A stretch of DNA of 64,000 nt from PALSA-505 sp963699015 (GTDB lineage: Bacteria > Actinomycetota > Actinomycetes > Streptosporangiales > Streptosporangiaceae), in assembly GCA_963699015.1 (NCBI GenBank), contig CAVOSX010000001.1, positions 186,001 through 250,000 of the forward strand, written 5' to 3'. Below the pieces are notes generated by a model. It did not search any database and was not told the DNA's origin. It saw nothing but the letters and a program-made list of their open reading frames with translations. The translations under genes and the position numbers were made by a program. Shown in pieces: positions 46,816 through 56,831 of this stretch; the stretch's first letter is position 1; each line of letters opens with the position of its first letter.

Positions 46816-47226
46816 TCAGACGGTGGTTACGTCAATCTTGACCGAGGATCCCTCCGGAGGATTGCCGTAGTGGGCCCAGATCCGGTTGAGCTCATACTGG
46901 TAGTAGAGAGATTCGAGGTGAAAGACGAATGTAAGGAGCAGGCCGACGAGCGGAATGCACGTGGGTTCGAGCCCGGCCGCGCGCTGCATTTCCGCGATCC
47001 GCTCGCCGGTCCGGTAGACCGAAACGAACGGCGGTACGATGATGATCCATCCGAACAGCACGGCAATCACCGACACCGCAGGGTTAACCTCGATCCGCGA
47101 ATCAAGGTCCCGGGCCTCACGGTTCACCTTGTAATACCAGACGAAGAAGTAGATTCCGAGCGTGATCAGCGGCCATACAAACCACACGAGGAAGATGTTC
47201 CTTGTCTTCCCGGCACGACCTTCCAC
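46816..47226 (-). CDS. DUF4234 membrane protein
   Basis: The 136-residue protein has the DUF4234 pattern: NIFLVWFVWPLITLGIYFFV and WYYKVNREARDLD, then a second hydrophobic pair (VSVIAVLFGWIIIVPPFVSV, IPLVGLLLTFVFHLESLYYQ) and ELNRIWAHYG. Four membrane segments are expected. Function unknown. Convergent with the hydrolase. Confidence 0.8.
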   Translation of the reverse strand: MEGRAGKTRNIFLVWFVWPLITLGIYFFVWYYKVNREARDLDSRIEVNPAVSVIAVLFGWIIIVPPFVSVYRTGERIAEMQRAAGLEPTCIPLVGLLLTFVFHLESLYYQYELNRIWAHYGNPPEGSSVKIDVTTV

Positions 47227-47396
47227 CGTATGCTCCCCAGCTGGGTAATGACCGCGCGCATACAGGCACTCCAGTCTGCTACTTCAGCCACCCCAGAGCA
47301 GTTGCGCGCTAGTCCACGTCCTGACCAGCAAAACCCCCGATCAGCTTCCGGCTATCACCCTAGGCTTCCGGGGCTCGGAAGGGAAGATCCTGCTAT

Positions 47397-47762
47397 TCAG
47401 GTTTCGAGCGGGGGGAGTGGCCCGAAGAAGCCGGTGATCCGCTGGATGCGACCATCGGCACCAAGTTCGGCGAAGTCCACCCCCTCGAGCTCGACCTCAT
47501 CACCGTTGCGCATGACCCATGACCAGCGGAGTCCGGCTTCGGTGACGTCGATACCGCTCGCGAAGCCGATGGAGCGGCCGGGGAACATCGCGTGGAACCC
47601 TCCGATGTGCGCGACGAGCGCGGCCCGGCCGGCGGCCGTGCCCGCCGGGTCCTGGTAGACGCCGTCGTCGGCCCAGGAGTCCTCCAGCAGAGCTGTCCGC
47701 TTACCCTCGTCAGGCTCGTTCCACGATGCGCTGTAGATGGCGACGATCTTTCTCGGCTCCAC
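47397..47762 (-). CDS. SnoaL-like/NTF2-fold protein
   Basis: The 121-residue protein has a typical NTF2-like layout: IVAIYSASWNEPDEGKRTAL, YQDPAGTAAGRAALVAHIGG, then beta strands with DEVELEGVDFAELGADGRIQ and RITGFFG. Such domains bind small molecules and may be polyketide cyclases or isomerases; no catalytic residue can be assigned. It sits 9 bases upstream of the end of a secreted-protein gene on the same strand. Confidence 0.78.
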   Translation of the reverse strand: MEPRKIVAIYSASWNEPDEGKRTALLEDSWADDGVYQDPAGTAAGRAALVAHIGGFHAMFPGRSIGFASGIDVTEAGLRWSWVMRNGDEVELEGVDFAELGADGRIQRITGFFGPLPPLET

Positions 47763-47771
47763 GAGAGTCTC

Positions 47772-48254
47772 CTAGACGTGTTCGAACGTACCGGTCACTA
47801 CCGCCCCCGGGTCGGTTTCCAGCAGGTACATGGTGCGGCCTGACTGGGTGACTGTCATCCGGAAATGAACGCTCTGGCCGGTGCTCCGCCGTGCGGTCAG
47901 CGTGCCGCTGCAGTTCCGCTTCAGGGTGTAGGTGGCGGTGTCGGTGAAGCTGACTGGACCTCGGGTCTTGGTCATCGAGGTGACCCGGGCGGTGGCGTGG
48001 CCGTTCCCGAAGAAGGTCCCGAGAGTCTGGATGGCGATCGGGCCGGTTGCGGTGGTGGTGCCGGTCTGGACTCCGCCGAAGCTGCCGCGGAGGGTGCGCA
48101 GCGAACATCCGCGGTGTGGCTTCACCTTCCCGGCCTGGGCCGTGGCGGATGCCGGGCGGGCCAGCAGCCCGAGCGTGATGGCAAGGACGCCCAGGCCCAC
48201 GAGCACGGGCAGCAGGCGGCGCACACTAGCCTGGCTCCGCAGCGTGTCTATCAT
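47772..48254 (-). CDS. Secreted protein of unknown function
   Basis: ATG 48254 follows AAGGAGG and gives 160 residues. The signal peptide is RRLLPVLVGLGVLAITLGLL ending near ASATA. The mature part is mostly beta (GGVQTGTTTATGPIAIQTLG, SVHFRMTVTQSGRTMYLLET) with two cysteines that may pair. The ORF extends upstream to 48362 but the ribosome binding site fixes the start. Possibly cotranscribed with the NTF2-like gene. Confidence 0.72.
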   Translation of the reverse strand: MIDTLRSQASVRRLLPVLVGLGVLAITLGLLARPASATAQAGKVKPHRGCSLRTLRGSFGGVQTGTTTATGPIAIQTLGTFFGNGHATARVTSMTKTRGPVSFTDTATYTLKRNCSGTLTARRSTGQSVHFRMTVTQSGRTMYLLETDPGAVVTGTFEHV

Positions 48255-48426
48255 CTCCGAGTCCTCCTTGGGAATCGCTGCCTGGCAGGGGAGCAGGCAC
48301 GATTGAGTAGCTGAACCTCGACCTAATGTAAGCCGGGGCGTCCGTAAGGGGAATGGAGTCAACTTGATGAAACTTGGGGTGAGCGTCGTGCGCGGACGCG
48401 GTATCTGGAACAGGCAGAGCTTGCTG

Positions 48427-48714
48427 CTAATGGATGATCCGCTTGAGCCCTCCGCTCATGATGCGGGCGCCGAGCATGCTGGCGGCGCCGGTCACCACGC
48501 CCTTTGTGATCGTCGTGCCGTGCTCCGCGCCAAATCCCCTGGCTGCCTTGATAATAGGGTCCGCGGCGGTGCTGAACCCGTCAACGAAAGCCCCGTTATC
48601 GGTCGAAGCGTCGTAGGCGCCTTTGGCGAATCCAGCGGCAATCGCAACTGGAGATACGGCAATCGCGCTAACCTCGGCCCAGAATTCGTTTTTCTGCTCC
48701 ACCTGCTGCTCCAC
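48427..48714 (-). CDS. Small hypothetical protein with hydrophobic glycine-rich segments
   Basis: The start is GTG 48714 behind GTAGGAGA, giving 95 residues (VEQQVEQKNEFWAEVSAIAV). Two amphipathic Gly/Ala stretches (AVSPVAIAAGFAKGAYDAST and TTITKGVVTGAASMLGARIM) flank an acidic middle. It may be membrane-associated. Family unknown to me. Confidence 0.55.
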   Translation of the reverse strand: MEQQVEQKNEFWAEVSAIAVSPVAIAAGFAKGAYDASTDNGAFVDGFSTAADPIIKAARGFGAEHGTTITKGVVTGAASMLGARIMSGGLKRIIH

Positions 48715-49150
48715 TCTCCTACGAGATCTCAAGAGACAGCCCGTACGGGCCGTCAGCCACGGCCTCACAGTCCGCGCCCGGGGACGCCACGCTGCGACAG
48801 GCATGCGCTCGCCCCGTGCGCTTCCATATTGACCTGCCCACGGGACGGCGCGCCATAGGCCTGGCACCCGCGTCCATGGTGGGTCTGAGCCTACCCGCGC
48901 CAGCAGGCGACCCGCGGGCTGCACAGGCCGGACGTGACGGCACCAGGCAAGCCAGCGGGCCGGCGTTGCGCACGCCGGCCCGCTGGCCAATCTCCACCGC
49001 CTGCCCGGACCGGGCGAGGCGGCTGCGGCTCAGCCGCTGGCGGTGAGGTGCATCTGGGTGCGGCTGGCCTACGATCCTCGCGCGGGCTAGATTCGCGGTC
49101 ACCGGCGGCTGTGCCGGGTCGTCAGTCGTCACCCAAGGACGGGGGCAGTC
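48715..49150. other. Intergenic region of 436 bases
   Basis: No gene with support; probably the divergent promoters of the small protein and the alpha/beta hydrolase. Confidence 0.4.
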
Positions 49151-50005
49151 ATGGCCAGGGGATATTCGGAACTTCGCAACGAGCTGGTCAGTGCCGCCAA
49201 CGGGGTGGACTACGCCTACCGCGACACCGGCGGCGGCGAAGGCGGGGTGCCGCTGGTACTGCTCCAGCACTTTCGCGGCAACCTCGACAGCTGGGACCCG
49301 GCGCTGATCGACGCGCTCGCGCCGGGCCGGCGGGTGGTGACATTCGACAACGCCGGAGTCGGCGGCTCGACCGGCACCACCCCCGACACCATCGAGCAGA
49401 TGGCCCGCGATGCCATCGCCCTCCTCAGCGCCATGGAGCTCAGCCAGATAGACCTGCTCGGCTTCTCCATCGGCAGCTTCGTGGCACAGCAGATCGCCCT
49501 GGTGCGGCCGGCCCTGGTCCGCAGGCTGATACTCGCATCCTCGGCGCCGCAGGGCGCGGCAGGCATGCACGGCTGGGCGCCCGAGGTCATCGGCGCGGTC
49601 GGCACGCCGAACACCAGCCCGGACGCTTACCTTGACGTGTTCTTCGCCCGGTCAGCGTCGAGCCGGCAAGCCGGCCAGGAAGCGCTGCGGCGCATGTACG
49701 CCAGGACCGAGGACCGGGACACGGCCACCACGTGGGCGACCCGCGAGGCTCAATACGACGCGGTCTGCGCGTGGGGCATCCCCGATCACGGGCTGCTGCA
49801 GCGGCCGGGTGCCATCGACATGCCCGTGTTCGTGGCGAACGGCGACAGCGACCCGATGATCCTGCCCCGCTACTCCTACCTGCTCGCAGGCCTGATCCCG
49901 CACGCCCAGATCAAGATCTACCCGGACGCGGCGCACGGGTTCCTGTTCCAGCATCACGCCGAGTTCGCCGCCGACATCGACGCGTTCCTTACCGATGCCG
50001 GCTAG
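49151..50005 (+). CDS. Alpha/beta hydrolase
   Basis: The 284-residue enzyme has the oxyanion HF-type motif VLLQHFRGNLDSWD, nucleophile elbow LLGFSIGSFVAQQ (Ser), acid in VANGDSDPMILP and catalytic His in PDAAHGFLFQH. The closest-looking group is haloperoxidase/epoxide-hydrolase-like esterases; substrate unknown. The ATG follows ACGGGGGCAGTC, a weak ribosome site. Confidence 0.85.
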   Translation: MARGYSELRNELVSAANGVDYAYRDTGGGEGGVPLVLLQHFRGNLDSWDPALIDALAPGRRVVTFDNAGVGGSTGTTPDTIEQMARDAIALLSAMELSQIDLLGFSIGSFVAQQIALVRPALVRRLILASSAPQGAAGMHGWAPEVIGAVGTPNTSPDAYLDVFFARSASSRQAGQEALRRMYARTEDRDTATTWATREAQYDAVCAWGIPDHGLLQRPGAIDMPVFVANGDSDPMILPRYSYLLAGLIPHAQIKIYPDAAHGFLFQHHAEFAADIDAFLTDAG

Positions 50006-50023
50006 GCACCCGCGGGCCGGCGG

Positions 50024-51239
50024 TTAACGGGTTCTGGTCCGCTGCGCCCCGGCCGGCTCGGCGGCAATGCGCGCGATCAGCCGGCGACCCCGCGGCCGTA
50101 CGGCGGCCAGCGTGACCAGGCAGGCCGCCGCGAGCAGGGCATAGGGGACGGCGTCGGAAGTGGCCTGGGCCACCACGCCGCTTCCCGCGGCAGCGATGGC
50201 CTGCCCGCCGGCCCAGGCCAGGTTGCCCAGCCCGAAAGCCAGTCCCTGGTTGAGCGCCAGCCGTTGCGCTCCGGTGCTGAGCAATGCCATCGCCGGGGTG
50301 AACAGCGTGCCGAAGAACGGCATGCCCACGATCAGCAGGGCCACCAGGTAGGGCGCTGGCCGCAGCAGCGGCGCCAGCACGCTCACGATCACCCCTCCGG
50401 CCAGCGACAGCTGAATGGGCAGCAGGGCGCCCCGCCGATCAGCCAGGGCCGGCCAGCGGGGCCGCCGCCGCCTCGATCGCCGCGGCGGCCAGGAACGTCG
50501 CCCCGATGACCACCGCGGCAGCGCCCAGGCTGCTCAGCCGAAGCGGCGCCAGCACATCCAGTACACCGAAAGCCAGGCCGGCCAGCATGGTCAGCCACAT
50601 GCCCGTGCCGACCCGCCGGTCCCGCACCGCAGGCCAGGCGGCCCGCAGGCCCTGGCGCTCAGAGACCAGCGGGGCAGGCACCAGGAAGGCCACCACCATG
50701 AGCGCGGCGCCGGCCACGCCTGCCGCGGCGAACACCGGCCCGGTACCTACCGCGGTGGCTACCGCCCCGATCACCGGGCCGAACAGCGCCCCGCCCACCG
50801 CGGCGCCCAGCGCGGTACCGAGCAGCTCGCCGCGCCGCTCCAGCGGAGCGCACCCCGCCAGCCAGGCCAGCCCCGCCGCCCACGTGCACGCCCCGGCGAC
50901 ACCCTGGACGAATCGTGCGCCATCCAGCAGCCACGGGGTGGAGGCCCAGCCGAACACGAACGTCGACGCGCTCATCAGCGCCAGCCCGAGCAGTACCACG
51001 CGCCGGTCGCCCAGGCGGGCGGTGAGCAGCCCGCCGGGCAGCGCGCCGACCAGCGTGCCCAGCGGGTACGCGGCGACCAGCAGCCCCGCTCCCGCTTTCG
51101 ACAGCCCGGCCACATGCACGTAATGCGGCAGCAACGGGGTCAGCGCCGTGAAGAACATGGTGTCCACCAGCACCAGCGCGCACACGAAGCCGAGCAGCCT
51201 GCGAACCGGGCGTGCCAGCCTTACCTGCTGCCGCGCCAT
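50024..51239 (-). pseudogene. MFS transporter, one frameshift
   Basis: ATG 51239 opens a 12-helix MFS protein (LLGFVCALVLVDTMFFTALT; motif A GGLLTARLGDRRVVLLGLAL). An extra C near 50447 moves the frame from AAAAPLAG to LADRRGALLPIQLSLAGGVI, which runs to the stop at 50024. The rebuilt length is about 405 residues, and the rest is undamaged. Substrate unknown. Confidence 0.82.
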
Positions 51240-51371
51240 CCCCGCGTCCCTCCCGCCGATCTCGAACGTCTTGATTCATCCGAACGGACACGCGCGCACG
51301 TCGTCGCCGGCCTGATCGAACCGGCGGTCACGTCGTAGTCCGGCCGCCGGCTGGCGCCGGCGGCGCAACGC

Positions 51372-52244
51372 TCAGGATCGCCCCTGTGCGCCCGGCCGCC
51401 AGCGAAGCCCCAGCGTGCCCTGGGCCGCCTCCACGCTGCTGCTCCCGCCGCCACGGCCGCGCAGGACACGGGCGAAGCCCACCGCGATGGCGGCGCCCGC
51501 CGCCGGCCCGGCCAGGTACGCCCACCACGAGGTCCAGTTGCCCAGCACCAGGGCGGGCCCGAGCGACCTGGCCGGGTTCATCGACGCCCCGCTGACCGGC
51601 GCTCCCCACAGCCCGGCGAGGGCTATGTAGCTGCCCACGCCGATGGCGGCCAGCGCCCCGACCTGCTGGGCGCCCGACGCGGTGCCCAGGATCACGCTCA
51701 CCAGGCCGGTGGTCAGCACCAGTTCCCACAGCATCGCGGTGGTCGAGGAGATGCCGCTGCCGGGCAGGGTCAGCCCGGCGCTGCCCTGCTTGCCGATCAG
51801 CGCCCACAGCAGCAGGGTGGCCAGGACGGCGCCGAGGAACTGGGCCACGATGTAAGCGGGGACGCGCTTCCACGGAAAGTCGCCCCGCAGCGCGAAGCCG
51901 ATGCTCACCGCCGGATTGAGGTGGGCGCCGGATACCGTCCCCATGAACAGGATGATGGCCGCCACCATCAGCGCGGGCGCCACTACGCGCGCCCCGTACG
52001 GGACCGCACTGCCGCCGAACCGGGCGTTTACCATGTCTGCGCCGACGGCGACCAGGACGAGGAAAAACGTCCCCAGCAGCTCAGCGAACAGCCGCCGCCC
52101 CTCGTAGCTGTCGTCCCAGAAGTCGAACGCGTGGACAACCGAGTTCGGCTGCCCCAGGGTCCGCAGGGCGACGGCGGCGTGCTGGGCGGCCGCCTGCCCG
52201 CCGGGTCCCGATGCTGGAGCCGCCCCGCCCCGCTCGCTGGTCAT
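51372..52244 (-). CDS. MIP-family aquaporin/glycerol channel
   Basis: The 290-residue channel has six membrane helices and both asparagine boxes: GAHLNPAVSIGFAL and GASMNPARSLGPAL. The residues lining the filter (Arg after the second NPA) fit a water-selective aquaporin. N- and C-termini are hydrophilic and longer than usual. Stands alone. Confidence 0.9.
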   Translation of the reverse strand: MTSERGGAAPASGPGGQAAAQHAAVALRTLGQPNSVVHAFDFWDDSYEGRRLFAELLGTFFLVLVAVGADMVNARFGGSAVPYGARVVAPALMVAAIILFMGTVSGAHLNPAVSIGFALRGDFPWKRVPAYIVAQFLGAVLATLLLWALIGKQGSAGLTLPGSGISSTTAMLWELVLTTGLVSVILGTASGAQQVGALAAIGVGSYIALAGLWGAPVSGASMNPARSLGPALVLGNWTSWWAYLAGPAAGAAIAVGFARVLRGRGGGSSSVEAAQGTLGLRWRPGAQGRS

Positions 52245-52389
52245 TGCACGATCCTTTCCCGCGCCCGGGGCAGCGCCATGTCACTCCACAGTCCTTGTCC
52301 CTGCCTCTGAACTTGGTTAGTGTTTCACCTCGTCGCATACCCCGCTCATGGCTTACGGAGCGTTTGCTCCCTAGTAGCGGAGGGTAACC

Positions 52390-53472
52390 ATGCGTAAATT
52401 ACTGTCAGCGGGGCTTGCCCTGGGATTCGGGATCGCGCTGAGCGTCCCGGCGGCCGCCGGCGCGGCCGCGGGCACGACCATCGTGGTGAACCCGGGTCAG
52501 TCGATCCAGGCGGCGGTCAACCAGGCTCAGCCGGGTGACACCGTACTGGTGAAACCAGGCGTCTATCACCAGGCCGTGTCCATCCGCACCGATGGCGTCA
52601 CGCTTCGGGGGTCCGGGGACTTCCTCGGGGGCACAGTCATCAAGCCGCCGGCCCAGCCGCCGAACAACCTGTGCACCAAGATCTTCGGCCCGACCGGTGT
52701 GTGCATCTTCGCCAAGAAGGTGAACGTGAAGAACGGGAAGGTGATCACACCGGTCTATGACGACACGGTGACCGGTCTGTACGTCACTGGCTTCACGGCT
52801 GCCGGCGTCTTCGGGTACGGCACCTACGGCCTGACCGCGCAGCGCGTGGTGGCTGTCAGCGACGGGGCCTACGGCATCTCCCGCTTCGAGTCCACACAGA
52901 CCCTGTTCGCCAACGACACCGCGATAGGCAACAGCGAGGCCGGCTTCTACGTCGGGGATTCGCCGAACGCGGCCACCGTGGTCCGCGACAACGTCGTCAA
53001 GGGGAACACGCTCGGCATCTTCGTCCGGCACGCCAGGGGCGTGACGGTCATGAACAACCGTGTTAGCGGGAACTGCCAGGGGATCCTGGTGCTCGACGAC
53101 GGGCAGCCCGGCGGGGCAGGCAATGCCGTCATTGCGGGCAACAGCGTGTTCCGCAACAACCTGTCCTGCGCGGCGAACGAGGACACGCCGGCCCTCCAGG
53201 GCGGCGGCATCCTGCTGCTCGGCGCCACCCAGACCACGGTCACTAACAACAGCGTGAAGGGCAACAGGGGCCAGCAGGTTAACTCCGGCGGAATCGTCGT
53301 GCTGAGCGCCAAGCCGCTCGGCGGCAAGAGCGATCCGCAGTTCGACACGATCTCCCGCAACACCGCCTTCCGTGACAAGCCAGCCGACCTGCGCTGGGAC
53401 GGCAGCGGGAACAACGTCACATTCATCGCCAACCACTGCACGACCTCGATCCCGGCAGGACACTGCCATTAG
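52390..53472 (+). CDS. Secreted NosD-like right-handed beta-helix protein
   Basis: The 360-residue protein has a signal peptide (LLSAGLALGFGIALSVPAAA) and starts the helix with TTIVVNPGQSIQAAVNQAQP and DTVLVKPGVYHQAVSI. Repeated rungs carry NN/NRVSGN motifs (TVMNNRVSGNCQGILV, TVTNNSVKGNRGQQ). Such proteins bind or cleave polysaccharides; no lyase residues can be assigned. Confidence 0.82.
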   Translation: MRKLLSAGLALGFGIALSVPAAAGAAAGTTIVVNPGQSIQAAVNQAQPGDTVLVKPGVYHQAVSIRTDGVTLRGSGDFLGGTVIKPPAQPPNNLCTKIFGPTGVCIFAKKVNVKNGKVITPVYDDTVTGLYVTGFTAAGVFGYGTYGLTAQRVVAVSDGAYGISRFESTQTLFANDTAIGNSEAGFYVGDSPNAATVVRDNVVKGNTLGIFVRHARGVTVMNNRVSGNCQGILVLDDGQPGGAGNAVIAGNSVFRNNLSCAANEDTPALQGGGILLLGATQTTVTNNSVKGNRGQQVNSGGIVVLSAKPLGGKSDPQFDTISRNTAFRDKPADLRWDGSGNNVTFIANHCTTSIPAGHCH

Positions 53473-53493
53473 AAGACCGCCAACCGCCTGACC

Positions 53494-53527
53494 GTCGGCC
53501 CGCCGGGCAGCTGCCCGGCGGGCCGAC
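53494..53527. terminator. 34-bp perfect palindrome between convergent genes
   Basis: GTCGGCCCGCCGGGCAG is followed directly by its complement. It lies between the stops of the beta-helix gene and the VOC gene and should terminate both transcripts. Confidence 0.75.
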
Positions 53528-53548
53528 GCGCGGTGCGAGCGCTGTCGG

Positions 53549-53932
53549 CTAGTCCCAGCGTTCCGCGTTGTCCTCGGTGAGCGTGCCCGGCGGATCCGGC
53601 AGAACGCAGAACGGCAGCCCGGCCGGGTCGCGCATCACCCACCAGTGCCCTATCTGCTCGACCCGCCGCGCGCCGAGCCGCTCCAGCCGCGCCACCTCGG
53701 CCTCGAGGTCGTCGGTGTGGATGTCCACGTGGACCCGGGCCGGGCCCTCGCCGAGGCGCTGCACGAGCAGCGCGACCTGCTGGCCGTGCAGTTCGGACCC
53801 GTGGTATTCGGGATGCCGGGTCAGCTCGTCCAGCGGCCGGCCGCTCGCGCCCCGCCAGAAGGCCAGCTCCCGGTCGTGATCAGCGGGCGGGACATCCACG
53901 ACGATGGTGTAGATCCGGCTGAAGTGACTCAT
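53549..53932 (-). CDS. VOC-family glyoxalase-like protein
   Basis: The start is taken at ATG 53932 (MSHFSRIYTIVVDVPPADHD), giving 127 residues. The fold has paired beta-alpha-beta modules with ELAFWRGASGRPLDEL and HVDIHTDDLEAEVARLERLG, ending HWWVMRDPAGLPFCVLP. Metal ligands are partly present (His in RVHVDIH, Glu near the end is not obvious). Function unknown. Confidence 0.78.
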   Translation of the reverse strand: MSHFSRIYTIVVDVPPADHDRELAFWRGASGRPLDELTRHPEYHGSELHGQQVALLVQRLGEGPARVHVDIHTDDLEAEVARLERLGARRVEQIGHWWVMRDPAGLPFCVLPDPPGTLTEDNAERWD

Positions 53933-54026
53933 GATCGGCAAGCTACCCCGTGGGCAGGTCACCCAGTAGCCGGCCGGCGCCGCCGGGCGCGGCGACACGG
54001 CGACGCGGCGAAACAGCCGGCTGCCG

Positions 54027-54533
54027 GTGATTGTGCCCTACATTTGGATGATGCCGTCCGATAACGGGCCCGAATTCCCGCAGGGAACCAATGACGAGCG
54101 GGAACTTCTGCTGCGATGGCTGGCATTCCTGCGCGGCGCGGTGCTGCGAAAGGCCGAGGGCATCAGCGACGATGAGGCCAGGTGGACACCGCCCGGCGCG
54201 CTGATCCCGCTGCTCGGCATCGTCAATCACCTCACGCGGGTGGAATGGCGGTGGATCGACGGCGGGATGCGCGGCGAGCAGACCAGCCGGAGCGAGGAAG
54301 AGTTCCGCCCCGGACCCGAGCTCACGATCACCGCGGCCGTGGCCGCCTACCAGGAGCGGGCCAAAGCCACCGAGGAGGCGGTCAGGGAGATGCCCTCGCT
54401 GACCGAGCCGTGCCGCCGCCGGGAGGGCACCGACCTGCGCTGGGTGCTGCTGCACCTGATCAACGAGACGGCCCGGCACGCCGGGCACGCCGATGCGGTG
54501 CGTGAACTGCTCGACGGCACGACCGGGGAGTAG
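54027..54533 (+). CDS. DinB/DUF664-family protein
   Basis: A protein of about 160-168 residues, starting at 54027 or more likely 54048 or 54051. Typical four-helix features are ERELLLRWLAFLRGAVLRKA, LLGIVNHLTRVEWRWID (first His ligand) and LHLINETARHAGHADAVREL (further His ligands). These metal-binding proteins include mycothiol- or bacillithiol-dependent transferases, but most are uncharacterised. Confidence 0.83.
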   Translation: MIVPYIWMMPSDNGPEFPQGTNDERELLLRWLAFLRGAVLRKAEGISDDEARWTPPGALIPLLGIVNHLTRVEWRWIDGGMRGEQTSRSEEEFRPGPELTITAAVAAYQERAKATEEAVREMPSLTEPCRRREGTDLRWVLLHLINETARHAGHADAVRELLDGTTGE

Positions 54534-54539
54534 TCACCC

Positions 54540-54603
54540 CGGCCGCGGCCCCGCCCCCGCGCCGGGCGGGCCGGCTCTCCCTGACCAGTCGGGGCCGCGG
54601 CCG
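54540..54603. terminator. GC-rich long-loop inverted repeat between convergent genes
   Basis: CGGCCGCGGCCCCG at 54540-54553 and its exact complement at 54590-54603 flank a 36-base loop that can form a smaller hairpin. Both neighbouring genes end here. Confidence 0.55.
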
Positions 54604-54619
54604 TCCGGCAGGAAAGGTT

Positions 54620-56018
54620 TCAGATCCTGGTCCAGGCCTCGGAAAGGACCGAGCGCAGGATCTGCTCCATCACGTCAAAATGCTCCTGGCCGCAGATCAG
54701 CGGCGGGGAGAGCTGCACGACCGGGTCGCCGCGGTCGTCGGTCCGGCAGACCAGGCCCGCATCGAACAGCGCGTGCGACAGGTACCCGCGCAGCAGCCGC
54801 TCGGACTCCTCGTCGGTGAACGTCTCCCGGGTCGCCTTGTCCTTCACCAGCTCGATCCCGTAGAAGAAGCCTTCGCCGCGCACGTCGCCCACGATCGGCA
54901 GGTCGGTGAGCTTCTCCAAGGTGGCGCGGAAGCCGGCCTCGTTGGCGCGGACGTTGCCGAGCAGATCCTCCTTCTCGAACACGTCCAGGTTGGCCAGGGC
55001 CACCGCGCAGGACACCGGGTGGCCGGCGAACGTGACGCCGTGCAGGAAGGAGGCGGTGCCCTCGGTGAACGGCTGCATCAGCGCATCGCTGGTAATCATG
55101 CCGCCGAGCGGGGCGTAGCCAGAGGTCACGCCCTTGGCGAACGTGATGATGTCAGGCTGGTAACCGTAACGCTGCGAGCCGAAGTAGTAGCCGAGCCGGC
55201 CGAACGCGCAGATCACCTCGTCGGACACCAGCAGCACGCCGTGCTTGTCGCAGAATCTCGCGGACCCGCTGGAAGTACCCGGGCGGCGGCGGGAAGCATC
55301 CGCCGGAGTTCTGCACCGGCTCGAGGTACACAGCGGCGACCGACTCGGGGCCTTCCCGCTCGATGGCCCGGTCGATCTCGTCGGCCGCCCACCGGCTGTA
55401 GGCCTCCAGGTCGTCGGCGACGAAATCGGGCGCCCGGTAGAAGTTGGTGTTCGGCACCCGGACGCCGCCCGGGGTCATCGGCTCGAACGGAGCCTTGATC
55501 GCGGCCAGGCCGGTGATCGCCAGTGCACCCATGGACGTGCCGTGGTAGGCGATGTCGCGGCTGATCACCTTGTACCTGCCTGGCTGGCCGATGGCCTTGA
55601 AGTACTGCTTGGCCAGCTTCCAGGCCGACTCCACCGCCTCCGAGCCGCTGGTGGTGAAGAACACCCGGTTCAGGTCGCCGGGGGCCAGGTCGGCCAGCCG
55701 GGCCGCCAGCTCGACGGCCCGCGGGTGGGCGTAGGACCACAGCGGGAAGTAAGCCAGCTGGGACGCCTGCGCCGCGCCCGCCTCGGCGAGCTCGGTCCGG
55801 CCGTGCCCGATCTGGCTGACGAACAGCCCGGCCAGCCCGTCCAGGTAGCGCTTGCCGTGCTGGTCGTACACGTACGGGCCGGAACCGCGGACGATGACCG
55901 GAATCTCGGCATCCTGATAGGACGACATGCGGGTGAAGTGCAGCCAGAGGTTCCGCCTGGCGGCCTCCTGCAGCGCCTCGTCGGCCATCGGCTCGGAACT
56001 GGACTGGTGAGTCGTCAT
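54620..56018 (-). pseudogene. Class III PLP aminotransferase, one frameshift
   Basis: The start MTTHQSSSEPMADEALQEAA at ATG 56018 overlaps the lrp stop (ATGA). PLP-site blocks are FFTTSGSEAVESAWKLAKQY, YLEPVQNSGG, VSDEVICAFGRLG and the Schiff-base lysine in IITFAKGVTSGYAPLGG. A lost C near 55255 breaks the frame between VREILR and DKHGVLLVSDE. The rebuilt protein is about 465 residues. It is of the omega-aminotransferase group, acting on amines such as putrescine, GABA or beta-alanine; the exact substrate is not determined. Confidence 0.87.
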
Positions 56019-56533
56019 CGCGTTCCCCATGAGTAGGTTTGCTTGCAGAGCTTGAGGTAGACGAAGGTCTCGGTGGCGGTGACGCTGGGCACCGCGCGGA
56101 CCCGGGACAAGATCTCCAGCAGGTGGTCGTCGTCTTCGCAGACCACCTCGATCAGCAGGTCGAACGACCCGGCGGTGATGATCACGTAGTCGATCTCGTC
56201 CAGGATGGCCAGGTGCCCGGCGACTCGTTCCAGGTCGCCCTCGCAGCGGATGCCGATCATGGTCTGGCGGTGGAAGCCGAGGGTGAGCGGGTCGGTCACC
56301 GCGACGATCTGCATGACCCCCGTTTCCAGCAGCCGCTGCACCCGCTGGCGGACCGCGGCCTCGGACAGGCCGACGGCCTTGCCGATGGCGGCGTAGGACC
56401 GGCGGCCGTCTTGCTGCAGCTGCTCGATGATCTGCTTGGCGGTCTCGTCGAGCACCACGGGCGGGCCGGGGGCGCTGCCGACCCGGCGGCGGCGGCCGTC
56501 GGCCGCCTGCAGGGTTCCGGGAGCATGGGCCAT
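56015..56533 (-). CDS. Lrp/AsnC-family regulator
   Basis: The 172-residue protein has the helix-turn-helix SYAAIGKAVGLSEAAVRQRV and the RAM effector domain (MIGIRCEGDLERVAGHLAIL, DEIDYVIITAGSFDLLIEVV). ATG 56533 follows AAGGAGG. It overlaps the aminotransferase gene, so it probably controls that gene in response to an amino acid and may also act on the divergent sugar-acid operon. Confidence 0.88.
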   Translation of the reverse strand: MAHAPGTLQAADGRRRRVGSAPGPPVVLDETAKQIIEQLQQDGRRSYAAIGKAVGLSEAAVRQRVQRLLETGVMQIVAVTDPLTLGFHRQTMIGIRCEGDLERVAGHLAILDEIDYVIITAGSFDLLIEVVCEDDDHLLEILSRVRAVPSVTATETFVYLKLCKQTYSWGTR

Positions 56534-56831
56534 GCCGTCGCCTCCTTGTCATCGTCATGGTCCCCACGATCCGGAGGGTTGTCAACTGATTCCGTCGGTG
56601 TTTGATCTCTACGCGACTGATTCAATTGCCGTGTAAACATTTTCCTGCGAGGTCCGTACTGATTGACGTGGCATTGCCGGGAATGTACCGTGCACGTCCG
56701 GGAGGTGACCGGCAACGGTCCGCGAGTCGGCCGGGGTCCAACCGGGAGGTGGCCGGCACTGCTCTATACGATCACTACGGGACGATCACTACGGGCGGAA
56801 CCGAGCGGAACCGAGACCGGAGGGACGGCGG
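56534..56831. promoter_or_regulatory. Divergent regulatory region between lrp and the sugar-acid operon
   Basis: About 300 bases hold no gene. Near the right end are two tandem repeats (annotated separately). TTGACG at about 56664 could be part of a rightward promoter, but its -10 partner is weak. Confidence 0.45.
56768..56815. repeat. Two adjacent tandem duplications upstream of the dehydratase gene
   Basis: ACGATCACTACGGG occurs twice head-to-tail (56768-56781, 56782-56795), followed at once by CGGAACCGAG twice (56796-56805, 56806-56815). They end 16 bases before the ATG at 56832, just ahead of its GGAGGG site, and may affect expression or be binding sites. Confidence 0.6.
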